64,000 nucleotides of DNA. It comes from Imhoffiella purpurea. Lineage in GTDB: Bacteria; Pseudomonadota; Gammaproteobacteria; Chromatiales; Chromatiaceae. A program made the translations under genes and the position numbers. The DNA lies in NCBI RefSeq assembly GCF_000585215.1, contig NZ_AONC01000012.1, forward strand, positions 41,355 to 105,354, given 5' to 3'. Positions 26,860-36,220 of this stretch are shown here, in pieces. Each line of letters starts with the position of its first letter. The stretch's first letter is position 1. The notes under the pieces are model-generated. The model worked only from the letters and a program-made list of their open reading frames with translations, ran no database searches and was not told where the DNA came from.

Positions 26860-27476
26860 TCCCGCCCATCCCTGTTCATCTCGTCCAGCTTGGCGATCAG
26901 GCCGTCGATGCCGCTCTGGCGCACCTCGTTGGCGAAACTGTTGCGGTAGTTTCCGACCAGGCTGGCATTGTTGATGACGACGTCGTAGACCTTCCAGCCG
27001 CTGCCGTTGTCGTACATGCGATAGTCGACCGGGATCGGGGTGGAACCGGCCTCTCGCACCTCGGTGGGCACCACGACCATGTTCGGACGGCTACCCGGCT
27101 TGACCGACAGATAACGGATCTCCTGACCCGAATAGCTGAGCAGCGAGCGGGCATAGGTGCGCACCAGCACCTGTTTGAAGCCATCGACCAGGGCGCGCTG
27201 CTGCTGCGCGCTGGCCTGGCGCCAGTACTGTCCGACCGCGCCCTGAGTGATGCGCTGGAAATCGAAATGCGGGGCCACGACGTTCTCGATCATGCCGTAG
27301 ATGAGCGAGGGATTGCGGTCGATCTCGGTCTTGCGGGCCTCGAGCGTGCTCAGCATGCGCTCGGAGGTACGCTTCACCAGCGCCGAGGCGTCGTCCTGAG
27401 AGGCCAGAAGGGCGCCGCTCCAAGCGAGCGGCAAAAGGAACAGCATCGACAGAAGGAACCGACGTTGAGGAAACAT
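26856..27476 (-). CDS. mlaC: MlaC, periplasmic phospholipid-binding protein
   Basis: A 206-residue periplasmic lipid shuttle with a Sec signal peptide (FLLSMLFLLPLAWSGALLA, cleavage about residue 26). The mature MlaC/Tol-tolerance domain has HFDFQRITQGAVGQYWRQASAQQ, FKQVLVRTYARSLLSYSGQEI and WKVYDVVINNASLVGNYRNSF, the most conserved segments. It carries phospholipid between MlaA at the outer membrane and MlaFEDB. Its ATG overlaps the mlaD stop (TAATG). mlaA is not in the window. Confidence 0.96.
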   Translation of the reverse strand: MFPQRRFLLSMLFLLPLAWSGALLASQDDASALVKRTSERMLSTLEARKTEIDRNPSLIYGMIENVVAPHFDFQRITQGAVGQYWRQASAQQQRALVDGFKQVLVRTYARSLLSYSGQEIRYLSVKPGSRPNMVVVPTEVREAGSTPIPVDYRMYDNGSGWKVYDVVINNASLVGNYRNSFANEVRQSGIDGLIAKLDEMNRDGRE

Positions 27477-27949
27477 TAGCCGCTTTCACCTGCTTTCTTG
27501 AAGAGAAACTGCCCGATCATCTGTTCGAGGAGCAGTGCCGATTGCGTGTTGGCGATCGCGTCGCCATCGCGCAGGAATTCCGGGCTTCCGCCGGGCTCCA
27601 GTCCGATGAACTGCTCGCCCAGCAGACCCGAGGTAAAGATGTTGGCGAAGGTGTCGTCCGGGATCGAATCGACGGCCGCGTCGATCCGCATGCCGACCAC
27701 GGCCTCGTAGGTCGTCTTGTCGAAGCTCACCGACTCGACCCGGCCGATGCGCACCCCCGCCATGGTGACCGGGGCGCGAACCTTGAGACTGCCGATGTTC
27801 GAGAAACGAGCCGTCAGCTGATAGCCGTCCTCGCCGGAGATCATACTGAGATTGCTGACCTTCATCGCCAGGAAGAAGAGCGCCACGACGCCCAGTGCCA
27901 CGAAGGCACCGACCATGGCCTCGATAGTATGCCGCTTGCCCATTGCCAT
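27476..27949 (-). CDS. mlaD: MlaD, MCE-domain subunit of the Mla transporter
   Basis: A 157-residue protein with one N-terminal membrane helix (EAMVGAFVALGVVALFFLAMKVS) and one MCE domain (LTARFSNIGSLKVRAPVTMAGVRIGRV, then LLGEQFIGLEPGG). MlaD forms a hexameric ring on the periplasmic face of MlaE and passes lipid to or from MlaC. The start could be the ATG at 27949 (overlapping the mlaE stop, TGATG) or the ATG two codons on. The length is typical of the family. Confidence 0.95.
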   Translation of the reverse strand: MAMGKRHTIEAMVGAFVALGVVALFFLAMKVSNLSMISGEDGYQLTARFSNIGSLKVRAPVTMAGVRIGRVESVSFDKTTYEAVVGMRIDAAVDSIPDDTFANIFTSGLLGEQFIGLEPGGSPEFLRDGDAIANTQSALLLEQMIGQFLFKKAGESG

Positions 27950-28731
27950 CAGTCTCCAAACATCAAGGCCGTCAGAACGAAATCGAGCCCCAGGACCAGC
28001 AGGGCCGCGTGCACCACCGAGCGGGTGGTCGAACGGCTCACGCCCAGCGAGGTGGGCACCGTATCGTAGCCCTGGAAGAGCGCGATCCAGGTAACGGCGA
28101 TACCGAAGACCAAACTCTTGATGACGCCGTTGAGAATATCCTCCTGGAAGTCGACCTTGGCCTGCATCTGACTCCAGAAGGCCCCCTCGTCGACGCCGAG
28201 CAGACCCACGCCGACGAAATAGCCCCCGAGCACCCCGACCGCGCTGAAGATGGCGGCCAGCAGGGGCATGGCGATAACACCGCCATAGAAACGCGGAGCC
28301 AGGATGCGACGGACCGGATCGACCGCCATCATCTCGAGACCCGAGAGCTGCTCGGTCGCCTTCATCAGACCGATCTCGGCGGTCAGGGACGATCCGGCGC
28401 GCCCCGCCACCAGGAGGGCCGCGACCACGGGGCCGAGCTCGCGCACCAGCGAGGCGGCGACCATGATACCAAGGCTCTCCTCGGCGCCGAACTGCTGAAG
28501 CACGTAATAGCCCTGCAGCCCCAGCACCATGCCGACGAAGAGCCCGGAGACCCCGACGATGAGCAGCGAGAGCACGCCCAGGTTGTAGATCTGATCGAAC
28601 AGCAGACGCGGACGCCGCAGAACCTCGCCGGTGCCGCCGAGAATCGCCAGCAGCAGCAGGTGCGCGCGACCCAGTCGTTCCAGCGCGCCGATCACGCCAC
28701 GGCCGAGCCGGGCCAGTCCCTCGAATCTCAT
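27949..28731 (-). CDS. mlaE: MlaE, permease of the Mla phospholipid transporter
   Basis: A 260-residue inner-membrane permease of the MlaE/Ttg2B family with 5-6 hydrophobic segments. [49 protein letters not shown] and [23 protein letters not shown] are the conserved substrate and coupling regions. It starts with an amphipathic interfacial helix (residues 1-25). Its ATG overlaps the mlaF stop (ATGA). Together with MlaF, MlaD and MlaB it forms the inner-membrane complex. Confidence 0.96.
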   Translation of the reverse strand: MRFEGLARLGRGVIGALERLGRAHLLLLAILGGTGEVLRRPRLLFDQIYNLGVLSLLIVGVSGLFVGMVLGLQGYYVLQQFGAEESLGIMVAASLVRELGPVVAALLVAGRAGSSLTAEIGLMKATEQLSGLEMMAVDPVRRILAPRFYGGVIAMPLLAAIFSAVGVLGGYFVGVGLLGVDEGAFWSQMQAKVDFQEDILNGVIKSLVFGIAVTWIALFQGYDTVPTSLGVSRSTTRSVVHAALLVLGLDFVLTALMFGD

Positions 28732-29552
28732 CGACGCCTCCCAGGTGAACGCAGATCCTCGTCCAGTGGAGACGCCGGATAGTGGAAATGCACGGGCCCG
28801 TCGGGCAGGCCGTCCATAAACTGCCGGACCGGCTCGGAATCGTCGCCCTCGATCTGTTCACGCGTTCCCTGGGCGATGATACGCCCCTGGGACAGGATAT
28901 AGAGATAGTCGGCGATGCTCGCCGTCTCCTGGACGTCGTGCGACACCAGGATGCTGGTCATGCCGGCCGCATCGTTGAGCTGTCGGACCAGACTCACCAG
29001 CATGCCCAGGGAAATGGGATCCTGACCGGTGAAGGGCTCGTCGTAGAGGATCATCATGGGGTCGAGCGCGATGGCCCGGGCCAGCGCCACGCGACGCGCC
29101 ATGCCGCCGGACAGCTGGCTGGGCATCAGGTCGCGCGCGCCCCGCAGCCCCACGGCCTCGAGCTTCAGCAGCACCAGCTTGCGCAGCATGGACTCATTGA
29201 GGTCGGTGTGCTCGCGCAGCGGATAGGCGACGTTCTCGAAGACGTCGAGATCGGTGAGCAGCGCACCGCTCTGGAACAGCATCCCCATGCGCCGGCGCAG
29301 CCGGTAGAGACCGGCCTTGTCCAGGCGCAGCACATCCTCGCCGTCGACCTCGATCGAGCCGGCGTCGGGGCGCAGCTGACCGGTGATCAGCTTGAGCAGG
29401 GTCGTCTTTCCCGTTCCGCTCGGCCCCATCACGGCCGTCACCGAGCCGCGCAGGATGTCCAGGCTCAGGTCGTCGAAGATGACGCGCGGCCCGCGCCTGA
29501 AATGCAATCCGCGGATCCGCACCAGCACATCGCGATCAGACTCGACGGACAT
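28728..29552 (-). CDS. mlaF: MlaF, ATPase of the Mla phospholipid transporter
   Basis: A 274-residue ABC ATPase: Walker [13 protein letters not shown]-loop [21 protein letters not shown] (characteristic of MlaF), signature [15 protein letters not shown], Walker [14 protein letters not shown] and switch His in LVSHDVQE. The start is placed at the ATG at 29552 ([15 protein letters not shown]) because GAGGAAGAG lies just upstream and the preceding in-frame residues do not resemble the family. It is the first gene of mlaFEDCB, which appears to continue into murA and hisGDC. Confidence 0.95.
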   Translation of the reverse strand: MSVESDRDVLVRIRGLHFRRGPRVIFDDLSLDILRGSVTAVMGPSGTGKTTLLKLITGQLRPDAGSIEVDGEDVLRLDKAGLYRLRRRMGMLFQSGALLTDLDVFENVAYPLREHTDLNESMLRKLVLLKLEAVGLRGARDLMPSQLSGGMARRVALARAIALDPMMILYDEPFTGQDPISLGMLVSLVRQLNDAAGMTSILVSHDVQETASIADYLYILSQGRIIAQGTREQIEGDDSEPVRQFMDGLPDGPVHFHYPASPLDEDLRSPGRRR

Positions 29553-29942
29553 GACTCTTCCTCGTGGCGAAGACCGTTGGCGCCGATTCGTCGATGCGCT
29601 CGGACGATGCACGGACATCGCCCGAGCCCCAAGCCAGCCGCACAGCCATCGCGCCCCACCTATGCATGGTCGTGATTCCGCGTAAGAGGCATCATTGGCC
29701 AAAAGCCGTAAATTCTCGCGACCGCGGCCAGTAACGTCAAGTTGCGTGACGACCCCGAGGCGGAATCCACAATGCTTCCCAGATTGCCGGACTCATCCGC
29801 ACGCCCCGCGCGACACCCGCCGCATACCCGGGACATGCAAGCCGCCCATGGTGTATTTTTGTCACGCCTTCCGCGATCCGTGATGGGCAGGCGCCCCGAG
29901 ATCCATCGAAACGACCCGAAAACCGACAGGACCCAGGCGAGC
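29553..29942. other. Divergent intergenic region between mlaF and kdsD
   Basis: About 390 bases holding the divergent promoters of the mla and kds/lpt operons. Apart from the putative mla promoter at 29712-29740 I see no repeat, RNA gene or conserved operator, and short frames here lack coding character. Confidence 0.5.
29712..29740 (-). promoter_or_regulatory. Putative sigma-70 promoter of the mla operon
   Basis: On the minus strand TTGACG (29740-29735), a 17-base spacer and GAGAAT (29717-29712) lie about 160 bases upstream of the mlaF start. The -35 box matches five of six positions; the -10 box is weaker (four of six). Confidence 0.4.
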
Positions 29943-30962
29943 ATGACTGAACGCAGAGAACTCGGCGCACGCGAGGCCATGCTGGCCGAAGGCCAGGCGG
30001 ACAAGATCCTGGAGCTCGGGCGCGCCGTGATCGACACCGAGGCCGGCGCGGTCGCCGCGCTCGCCGCGCGCATCGACGCCGCCTTCCTCCAGGCATGCCG
30101 CTACATGCTCGTCTGCGAGGGCCGCATCGTGGTGCTCGGCATGGGCAAGTCCGGACACATCGGGGGCAAGATCGCGGCGACCCTCGCCAGCACCGGCAGT
30201 CCGGCCTTCTTCGTCCACCCGGGCGAGGCGAGCCACGGGGATCTGGGCATGATCACGCCGCGCGACGTGGTGCTCGCCATCTCCAATTCGGGCGAGACCG
30301 AGGAACTGCTGGTCATTCTGCCGCTCATCAAGCGGCTCGCCGTGCCCCTGATCACCATGACCGGCCGACGCGGCTCGACCCTGGCGCGCGAGGCCGACGT
30401 GAATCTCGATATCAGCGTCGCCAGCGAGGCCTGTCCGCTCGGTCTCGCCCCGACCTCGAGCACCACGGCCGCGCTCGCGATGGGAGACGCACTGGCGATC
30501 GCCCTGCTCGAAAGCCGCGGCTTCACGGCCGAGGATTTCGCCCGCTCGCACCCGGCCGGGTCGCTCGGACGCCGCCTGCTGCTGCACGTCTCGGACATCA
30601 TGCACCGCGACGCGCGCCTGCCGGCGGTCCCGCTTGGCACCAGTCTCATGGACACGCTCGAGGAGATGTCGCGCGGCGGACTGGGCATGAGCGCCATTCT
30701 GGCCCCAGACGGCACCCTGGCCGGCATCTTCACCGACGGCGACTTGCGCCGTGCGCTCGACCGCGGCGTCGACGTGCACCGAACGCGCATCGATTCGGTC
30801 ATGACCCCCGACTGCGTCACCATCTCCCAGGACGCGCTCGCCGTCGAGGCGGTGCGCCTGATGGAATCCAGATCCATCAACGGTCTGCTGGTGCTCGACC
30901 CCGGGAGACGGCCGATCGGGGCCCTCAACATGCACGATCTGCTCCGAGCGGGCGTGGTGTAA
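29943..30962 (+). CDS. kdsD: D-arabinose 5-phosphate isomerase
   Basis: A 339-residue enzyme converting ribulose 5-phosphate to arabinose 5-phosphate for KDO synthesis. The N-terminal SIS domain has VLGMGKSGHIGGKIAATLASTGSPAFFVHPGEA and ISNSGETEEL with the catalytic His and Lys. The C-terminal half has two CBS domains (VSDIMHRDARLPAV and DSVMTPDCVTISQDA, ending NMHDLLRAGVV). The start is the ATG at 29943 (MTERRELGAREAML); an upstream in-frame start would add 67 unrelated residues. It is the first gene of the kdsDC-lptCAB-rpoN run. Confidence 0.95.
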   Translation: MTERRELGAREAMLAEGQADKILELGRAVIDTEAGAVAALAARIDAAFLQACRYMLVCEGRIVVLGMGKSGHIGGKIAATLASTGSPAFFVHPGEASHGDLGMITPRDVVLAISNSGETEELLVILPLIKRLAVPLITMTGRRGSTLAREADVNLDISVASEACPLGLAPTSSTTAALAMGDALAIALLESRGFTAEDFARSHPAGSLGRRLLLHVSDIMHRDARLPAVPLGTSLMDTLEEMSRGGLGMSAILAPDGTLAGIFTDGDLRRALDRGVDVHRTRIDSVMTPDCVTISQDALAVEAVRLMESRSINGLLVLDPGRRPIGALNMHDLLRAGVV

Positions 30963-31045
30963 CAGCCGGCCGGTACCCAACAAGCGCCACGCCGCCTCAT
31001 GCGCCCAGCATTCATCCGTTCAATCGCCAACGAGGTCAGCCAGCC

Positions 31046-31567
31046 ATGCAGGACATTCGAGAACGCGCATCCCGGATCCGACTGGTCATTTTCGACGTCG
31101 ACGGAGTGCTGACGGACGGCAGCCTCTATCTCGGCGACGACGGACTCGAATACAAGGCGTTCCACTCGCGCGACGGTCACGGCATGGTGATGCTCCAGGA
31201 GACCGGCGTGCGGCTGGCGGTGATCACCGGACGCAGCTCCCAGGTGGTCCAGATGCGCATGGCCAGCCTGGGCATCTCGGAGGTCTACCAGGGCCATCGC
31301 GACAAGCGCCCCCCCTACGAAGAACTCAAGCAGCGGCTCGATCTCCAGGACGAGGCCATCGCCTATGTCGGCGACGATCTGGTCGACCTGCCCGTCATGC
31401 GCCATGTCGGACTCGCGGTCGCCGTGGCGGACGCCCACCCGAGGGTTCGCGAGCAGGCCCACTGGACCACCGATGCGTCAGGCGGACGCGGTGCGGCCCG
31501 CGAGGTCTGCGAGCTGATCCTCGAGGCCCAGGGCAACCTCGAGCGCGTCATGGAGCGCTATCGATGA
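31046..31567 (+). CDS. kdsC: 3-deoxy-D-manno-octulosonate 8-phosphate phosphatase
   Basis: A 173-residue HAD phosphatase that removes phosphate from KDO 8-phosphate. It has the C0-type HAD motifs VIFDVDGVLTDG (nucleophile Asp), VITGRSS (motif II), the Lys in GHRDKRPPYEELK and YVGDDLVDLPVM (motif IV). The ATG at 31046 gives MQDIRERASRIRLVIFD; longer in-frame extension is not family-like. The stop overlaps the lptC ATG (ATGA). Confidence 0.96.
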   Translation: MQDIRERASRIRLVIFDVDGVLTDGSLYLGDDGLEYKAFHSRDGHGMVMLQETGVRLAVITGRSSQVVQMRMASLGISEVYQGHRDKRPPYEELKQRLDLQDEAIAYVGDDLVDLPVMRHVGLAVAVADAHPRVREQAHWTTDASGGRGAAREVCELILEAQGNLERVMERYR

Positions 31568-32178
31568 CCGCCTATCGGGGCTATCTCGAGCGGTCTTTCT
31601 GGAACGCGAGACAGTTTCTGCTCGCGGCCTGCCTCGCCGCCCTGGGGATCGCGGCCTGGTGGTCGCTCAAACCCACCGGGGACGATGAAGGAACCCCGGC
31701 GGCGCGGCCCAGACTGCCGGACTATGTCGTGCAGCAATTCTCCGCGGTCGAGACGGACGACACCGGACGCCCGACGCGTCACCTGACCGCGACCGAGCTG
31801 CGGCACTATGCGCAAGAGGACGTCTCCGAGCTCGACCGGCCGCGTCTCGATCTCCTCCAGACCGAAGGGCCGCCCTGGCATGCCGAGTCGGAGCGAGGAA
31901 CGGTCTTCGCCGGCGGCGACCAGATCCGCCTCGAGGGCCGGGTCCAGATGGACCGCCCGGGCGACGGCGAGAATCGTCCGGCCCATCTGGAGACCGAGCG
32001 TCTGGATATCTGGCGCAAACAGGGCCTCGCCGAAACCGACCTGGAGGTGCGCGTCCGCAGCGACGACGACGCACTGACCGCCAATGGCATGCGTCTCTGG
32101 TACAACGAACCGACCCGAACCACCTTCCACGGACGCGCGCGCATCCGGCTCGCGCCCGAGCAGGATCCTCAGCCATGA
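31564..32178 (+). CDS. lptC: LptC, LPS export bridge protein
   Basis: A 204-residue bitopic protein with one N-terminal membrane helix (FLLAACLAALGIAAWWSL) and a periplasmic beta-jellyroll (LPDYVVQQFSAVETDDTGRPTRHLTATELRHY). It takes lipopolysaccharide from LptB2FG and passes it to LptA. The gene is translation-coupled to kdsC and lptA by ATGA overlaps. Sequence identity in this family is low, so the assignment depends on topology, the DYxxxxF-type start of the jellyroll and gene order. Confidence 0.93.
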   Translation: MTAYRGYLERSFWNARQFLLAACLAALGIAAWWSLKPTGDDEGTPAARPRLPDYVVQQFSAVETDDTGRPTRHLTATELRHYAQEDVSELDRPRLDLLQTEGPPWHAESERGTVFAGGDQIRLEGRVQMDRPGDGENRPAHLETERLDIWRKQGLAETDLEVRVRSDDDALTANGMRLWYNEPTRTTFHGRARIRLAPEQDPQP

Positions 32179-32696
32179 CCCATTCCCATGCCCATCGGCC
32201 CCGTTCGGCCGGCCAGATGGCCGCCTGGCTCCTGATCGCGCTCGCCGGCCTAACCACCACCCAGGCATGGGCCCTGGAGGAGGACGCCAGCAAGCCGATG
32301 CTCATCGAAGCGGACGACGTCGAGGTCCGAGAGAGCGACAACACCAGCGTCTACGTCGGCAACGTCCAGGTCGACCAAGGCAGCATGCGGCTACTGGCCG
32401 ATCACGTGACCGTCTATCATCGCGAGGATCGGCAGCCCAGACTCATCATCGCCCTGGGCGAGCCGGCCCGCTACAAGCAGCTGCTCGACGGCGATCAGGG
32501 CGAGGTCGAGGCGTTCGCCAAGCGCATGGAGTACGACGCCGACAAGGACGAGCTGATCCTGATCGGCGACGGGCTGCTGATCCAGGGCACCGACCGTCTG
32601 GCCAGCGACCGCATCATCTACGATCGCGCCCATGCCCAGTTCCGGGCCGGAGGCTCGGGACGGGTCAAAATCACCATCACCCCGGAGAAGCAATGA
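32175..32696 (+). CDS. lptA: LptA, periplasmic LPS transport protein
   Basis: A 173-residue OstA-like periplasmic protein with a Sec signal ([19 protein letters not shown], cleavage about residue 33). The jellyroll begins [42 protein letters not shown], the typical LptA pattern. It polymerises into the bridge that carries LPS from LptC to LptD. lptB follows 25 bases downstream, starting with TTG. Confidence 0.94.
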   Translation: MTHSHAHRPRSAGQMAAWLLIALAGLTTTQAWALEEDASKPMLIEADDVEVRESDNTSVYVGNVQVDQGSMRLLADHVTVYHREDRQPRLIIALGEPARYKQLLDGDQGEVEAFAKRMEYDADKDELILIGDGLLIQGTDRLASDRIIYDRAHAQFRAGGSGRVKITITPEKQ

Positions 32697-32721
32697 CAAG
32701 GCCCGCGACCAGGAGCTCAGC

Positions 32722-33447
32722 TTGACCGCCCTGCGCGCCGAACACCTGAGGAAGAGCTACCGTCGGCGGCAGGTTCTGCAGGACGTCACGGTCGAGGTCG
32801 AGCCGGGCGAGGTGGTGGGACTGCTGGGCCCCAATGGGGCCGGCAAGACGACCTGCTTCTATCTCATCGTCGGTCTCATCGCCGCCGATCAGGGACGCAT
32901 CTCGCTGAACGAACGCGACATCACCCGACTGCCGATGCATGCCCGCGCGCGCGCCGGACTCAGCTATCTGGCGCAGGAGCCCTCGGTGTTCCGAAAGCTC
33001 TCGGCACGCGAGAACATCCTCGCCATCCTCGAAACCCGGCGCGATCTCATACGCGCCGAGCGCCAGGAACGCTGCGAACGGCTGCTCGAAGAGCTGGGCA
33101 TCGCCCATGTCGCCGACTCGCTCGCCCTGAGCCTCTCGGGCGGCGAGCGGCGGCGGCTCGAAATCGCCCGGGCGCTCGCGGTCGACCCGGCGGTCATGCT
33201 GCTCGACGAGCCCTTCGCCGGCGTCGATCCCATCGCCGTGGGCGACATCAAGGCGATCGTCTCCCATCTTCGCGAGCGGCGCATCGGCGTCCTCATCACG
33301 GACCACAATGTCCGCGAGACGCTGGATATCTGCGATCGAGGCTACATCATCAGTACGGGAACGGTGATCGCCACCGGGCGCCCCAGCGAGCTGCTCGCGG
33401 ACCAGCAGGTTCGCGACGTCTATCTCGGCGCCGATTTCTCGATGTAG
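32722..33447 (+). CDS. lptB: LptB, ATPase of the LPS export complex
   Basis: A 241-residue ABC ATPase that powers LPS extraction with LptF and LptG. Motifs are Walker [14 protein letters not shown]-loop [18 protein letters not shown], signature [16 protein letters not shown], Walker [16 protein letters not shown] and switch His in [11 protein letters not shown]; the SVFRKLS segment is diagnostic of LptB. The start is taken as the TTG at 32722: AGGAG lies six bases upstream and the product then has exactly the usual 241 residues. A farther upstream ATG would overlap lptA and add 30 polar residues. lptF and lptG are elsewhere. Confidence 0.95.
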   Translation: MTALRAEHLRKSYRRRQVLQDVTVEVEPGEVVGLLGPNGAGKTTCFYLIVGLIAADQGRISLNERDITRLPMHARARAGLSYLAQEPSVFRKLSARENILAILETRRDLIRAERQERCERLLEELGIAHVADSLALSLSGGERRRLEIARALAVDPAVMLLDEPFAGVDPIAVGDIKAIVSHLRERRIGVLITDHNVRETLDICDRGYIISTGTVIATGRPSELLADQQVRDVYLGADFSM

Positions 33448-33615
33448 ACGGCGACCCGTCGAAGCATCTATAACCAAGAGGAGAGTGCGGCGCGCGATAC
33501 GAGATCCAGGCCCGGCACGGCTCGACCTCCAGCCCACCGAAATGGGCTAGAATCATTACAGGCACCTTTATTGCTTTAGCCCCGAGCGGATCACACCAAG
33601 ACGCCTACGCGATCG

Positions 33616-35100
33616 ATGAAGCAATCCATACAGCTTCGCCTCAGCCAACACCTCACCATGACGCCCCAGCTGCAGCAGGCGATCAAGCTGCTGCAGCTGT
33701 CGACGCTCGAACTCCAGAAGGAGATCCAGGAGGCGCTCGAAACCAACCTCATGCTCGAAGAGGGGGACGAGAGCGAACGCTCGCCGGCCGCCGAATCCCA
33801 GGATGCGCGCATCGACCACAGTCAGGACGCGGAGCCTCAGCGCGGCGAGCAGGATCTCGCCATCGACCGCGAGATCCGCGCCGAATCGAACGAGATGCCC
33901 GAGGACCTGCCGGTCGACACCCAGTGGACCGACGTCTACGACAGCTATCTGCCGCCGACCGTGCACGGGACCGACGATGGCTCGGATTTCGACCCCTTCG
34001 CCCAGCAGAGCCGCCCCCAGACCCTACAGGACCACCTCGCCTGGCAGCTGAACCTGAGCCGCCTCAACGACCGCGATGACGCGATCGCCCAGGCGGTCAT
34101 CGATTCGATCGATCGCGACGGCTATCTGCGCGCAGACGTCGAGGATCTGGTCGCCGCCATCGACGATCCGGGCGTCAGCCTCGAGGAGATCGAGACCCTG
34201 GTCCACCGCGTCCAATCGCTCGACCCTCCGGGCATCGGCGCGCGCAATCTCCAGGAATGCCTGATCATCCAGCTGCGTCAGCTGCCGCAGCGGACCGGCG
34301 CCCGCGACCTGGCGATCCGGGTCTGCGCCGAGGGCTTCGATCACCTGCCTCGGGGCGACATCGCCGCGCTCGCCCGTCAACTGAAGGAACCCGAGGAGCG
34401 GATCGCGGAGGCGCTCGCCCTGATCCGCCGGCTCAATCCCAGACCGGGGAACTTGATCGAAGAGGCGCCGCCGGAGTACGTTGTCCCCGACATCTTCGTG
34501 CGCAAACGGGAGGGCCGCTGGCACGTGGAGCTGAATCCGGAGTCGACGCCGAAACTGCGGGTGAACGCGGACTACGCGAGTCTGATCCGGCGCGCCGATC
34601 AGAGCGCGGACGGCGCCACGCTCAAGAGTCATCTGCAGGAGGCGCGATGGTTCATCAAGAGCCTCACGAGCCGCAACGACACGGTACTGCGCGTGGGATC
34701 CAAGATCGTGGAGATGCAGCAGGACTTCTTCGAGCACGGCGACGAGGGGATGCGCCCCATGGTCCTGCGCGACATCGCCGAAGCGCTCGAGCTGCACGAA
34801 TCCACCGTCTCCCGGGTCACCACCCAGAAATTCATGCATACACCCCGAGGCACATTCGAGTTCAAGTACTTCTTTTCGTCACACGTGAGCACCGCTTCTG
34901 GCGGCGAGTGTTCGTCCACGGCAATCCGCGCCCTGATCCGCAAGCTGATCTCGGGGGAATCCGCCAGAAAGCCCCTGAGCGACAGCAAAATCGCGCAGGA
35001 ACTCGCGGACCAGGGAATCAAGGTCGCGCGCCGAACAGTCGCCAAATATCGCGAGGCAATGGGGATCCCACCCTCGAACGAGCGCAAACGCCTGGCATGA
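33616..35100 (+). CDS. rpoN: RNA polymerase sigma-54 factor
   Basis: A 494-residue sigma-54, which directs polymerase to -24/-12 promoters and needs AAA+ activators. Region I is the Gln/Leu-rich MKQSIQLRLSQHLTMTPQLQQAIKLLQL; region II is acidic (EEGDESER onward). The core-binding region and helix-turn-helix (LRDIAEALELHESTVSRVTTQKFMHTPRG) are present, and the RpoN box reads ARRTVAKYREAMGIP near the C-terminus. Cytoplasmic. It begins 168 bases after lptB and is followed by hpf, the classical gammaproteobacterial arrangement. Confidence 0.97.
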   Translation: MKQSIQLRLSQHLTMTPQLQQAIKLLQLSTLELQKEIQEALETNLMLEEGDESERSPAAESQDARIDHSQDAEPQRGEQDLAIDREIRAESNEMPEDLPVDTQWTDVYDSYLPPTVHGTDDGSDFDPFAQQSRPQTLQDHLAWQLNLSRLNDRDDAIAQAVIDSIDRDGYLRADVEDLVAAIDDPGVSLEEIETLVHRVQSLDPPGIGARNLQECLIIQLRQLPQRTGARDLAIRVCAEGFDHLPRGDIAALARQLKEPEERIAEALALIRRLNPRPGNLIEEAPPEYVVPDIFVRKREGRWHVELNPESTPKLRVNADYASLIRRADQSADGATLKSHLQEARWFIKSLTSRNDTVLRVGSKIVEMQQDFFEHGDEGMRPMVLRDIAEALELHESTVSRVTTQKFMHTPRGTFEFKYFFSSHVSTASGGECSSTAIRALIRKLISGESARKPLSDSKIAQELADQGIKVARRTVAKYREAMGIPPSNERKRLA

Positions 35101-35127
35101 CAGGCCGTTTGAACCTTAAGGAGTCAT

Positions 35128-35451
35128 ATGATGCAGATCAACCTGACGGGTCACCACATCGACGTCACCGATGCGCTGAAGAGTTATGTCGACAGCAAAT
35201 TCGAACGTCTAGCGCGACACTTCGACCACGTCATCAACGCCCACGTCGTCCTCAGCGTCGAAAAGCTCGCCCAAAAGGCTGAAGCGACTCTCCATGTCAA
35301 TGGGGGCAAGGTCTTCGCCGACTCCGTCCATGAGGACATGTATGCGGCCATCGACGGACTCATCGACAAGCTCGATCGTCAAATCATCCGCCACAAGGAA
35401 AAGAAAAGCGACCACCGGGCCGCCGCCCCCAAAATCGCCGAGCCGGAATGA
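35128..35451 (+). CDS. hpf: Ribosome hibernation promoting factor, short form
   Basis: A 107-residue short HPF/YhbH that binds the 30S decoding region in stationary phase and promotes 100S dimers. MQINLTGHHIDVTDALKSYVDSKFERL and VHEDMYAAIDGLIDKLDRQIIRHKEK are the family core, with the basic end of helix 2. Two adjacent ATG codons leave a one-residue ambiguity at the start. A strong terminator follows (35503-35543). Confidence 0.96.
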   Translation: MMQINLTGHHIDVTDALKSYVDSKFERLARHFDHVINAHVVLSVEKLAQKAEATLHVNGGKVFADSVHEDMYAAIDGLIDKLDRQIIRHKEKKSDHRAAAPKIAEPE

Positions 35452-35502
35452 AGGATCTGCACACGGAGACCTGACGGACGCGTCGATCGACTGAGACGCG
35501 CG

Positions 35503-35543
35503 ACACCTCGAACGGACCGGGGAGGGCCGTTCGAGGTGTTTTT
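35503..35543 (+). terminator. Rho-independent terminator after hpf
   Basis: Perfect 13-bp stem ACACCTCGAACGG / CCGTTCGAGGTGT (35503-35515 with 35527-35539), an 11-base loop, then TTTTT. It should separate the kds-lpt-rpoN-hpf transcript from the ptsN operon. Confidence 0.93.
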
Positions 35544-35748
35544 CATTGAGACGATGGCGAATGAGCACATATGATGCACGCGTCATCCTACCTACCCGTC
35601 ATCGGGACGATCCGAGGAAACCACGACTCATGACCAAGATCATTTGTCCGCGGCGCCAGAGCCGGAATTGGCCGTCGCCGAGCGACCTGGTCGCCCTGAA
35701 GCACGCCGATCGCCATGAAGCGCGCCGGTGATTGACAGGAGTTGGCCC

Positions 35749-36198
35749 ATGTTCAGCCCCGACCTGATCAGCGAATCCCGCATCGGATGCGGGCTTGAGA
35801 TCTCCAGCAAGAAGCGTCTGCTCGAAACCCTGGCCGAACTCCTGGCGAGCGATCATCCGCGCCTGCAGACGGAGACCGTCTTCGAGCGTCTGCTCGAGCG
35901 CGAGCGTCTCGGCAGCACGGGCCTCGGCCACGGGATCGCGTTGCCCCATGCGCGCCTGAAGGATGTCTCCGACGTGCTCGGCGCCTTCGTACAGACCAAG
36001 ACGGGCGTCGATTACGACGCCACCGACGGCGAGCCGGTCGACCTGGCCTTCGCCCTGCTCGTTCCGGAGGCCGCGAACGAGGAGCATCTGCACCTGCTCG
36101 CCCATCTGGCCAGTCTGTTCAGCGACCCCCAGATCCGAGCCCAATTGCGCGAAGCCGACTCCCCCGCCCGGCTCCTGAGCATCCTGAGCGCCGGATAG
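35749..36198 (+). CDS. ptsN: Nitrogen-regulatory PTS IIA protein (EIIA-Ntr)
   Basis: A 149-residue EIIA of the fructose/mannitol fold that regulates rather than transports (potassium transport and nitrogen/carbon signalling). The phosphorylation site is His67 in GLGHGIALPHARL. The ATG at 35749 is preceded by AGGAG seven bases away; a GTG seven codons upstream is less likely because it would place that site inside the coding sequence. It heads ptsN-hprK-rapZ-EIIA-HPr-EI. Confidence 0.95.
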   Translation: MFSPDLISESRIGCGLEISSKKRLLETLAELLASDHPRLQTETVFERLLERERLGSTGLGHGIALPHARLKDVSDVLGAFVQTKTGVDYDATDGEPVDLAFALLVPEAANEEHLHLLAHLASLFSDPQIRAQLREADSPARLLSILSAG

Positions 36199-36220
36199 AC
36201 CGCTCGGCGAGGCGTCTGCC

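Noticed and set aside
33535..33615. Dedicated rpoN promoter
   Set aside because: A TAGAAT-like -10 box near 33548 has no acceptable -35 at 16-18 bases, so a promoter call is not justified.
35546..35731. Small frame of 61 codons between hpf and ptsN
   Set aside because: No ribosome-binding site, Arg/Pro-rich random-looking product, and it begins immediately after a terminator.
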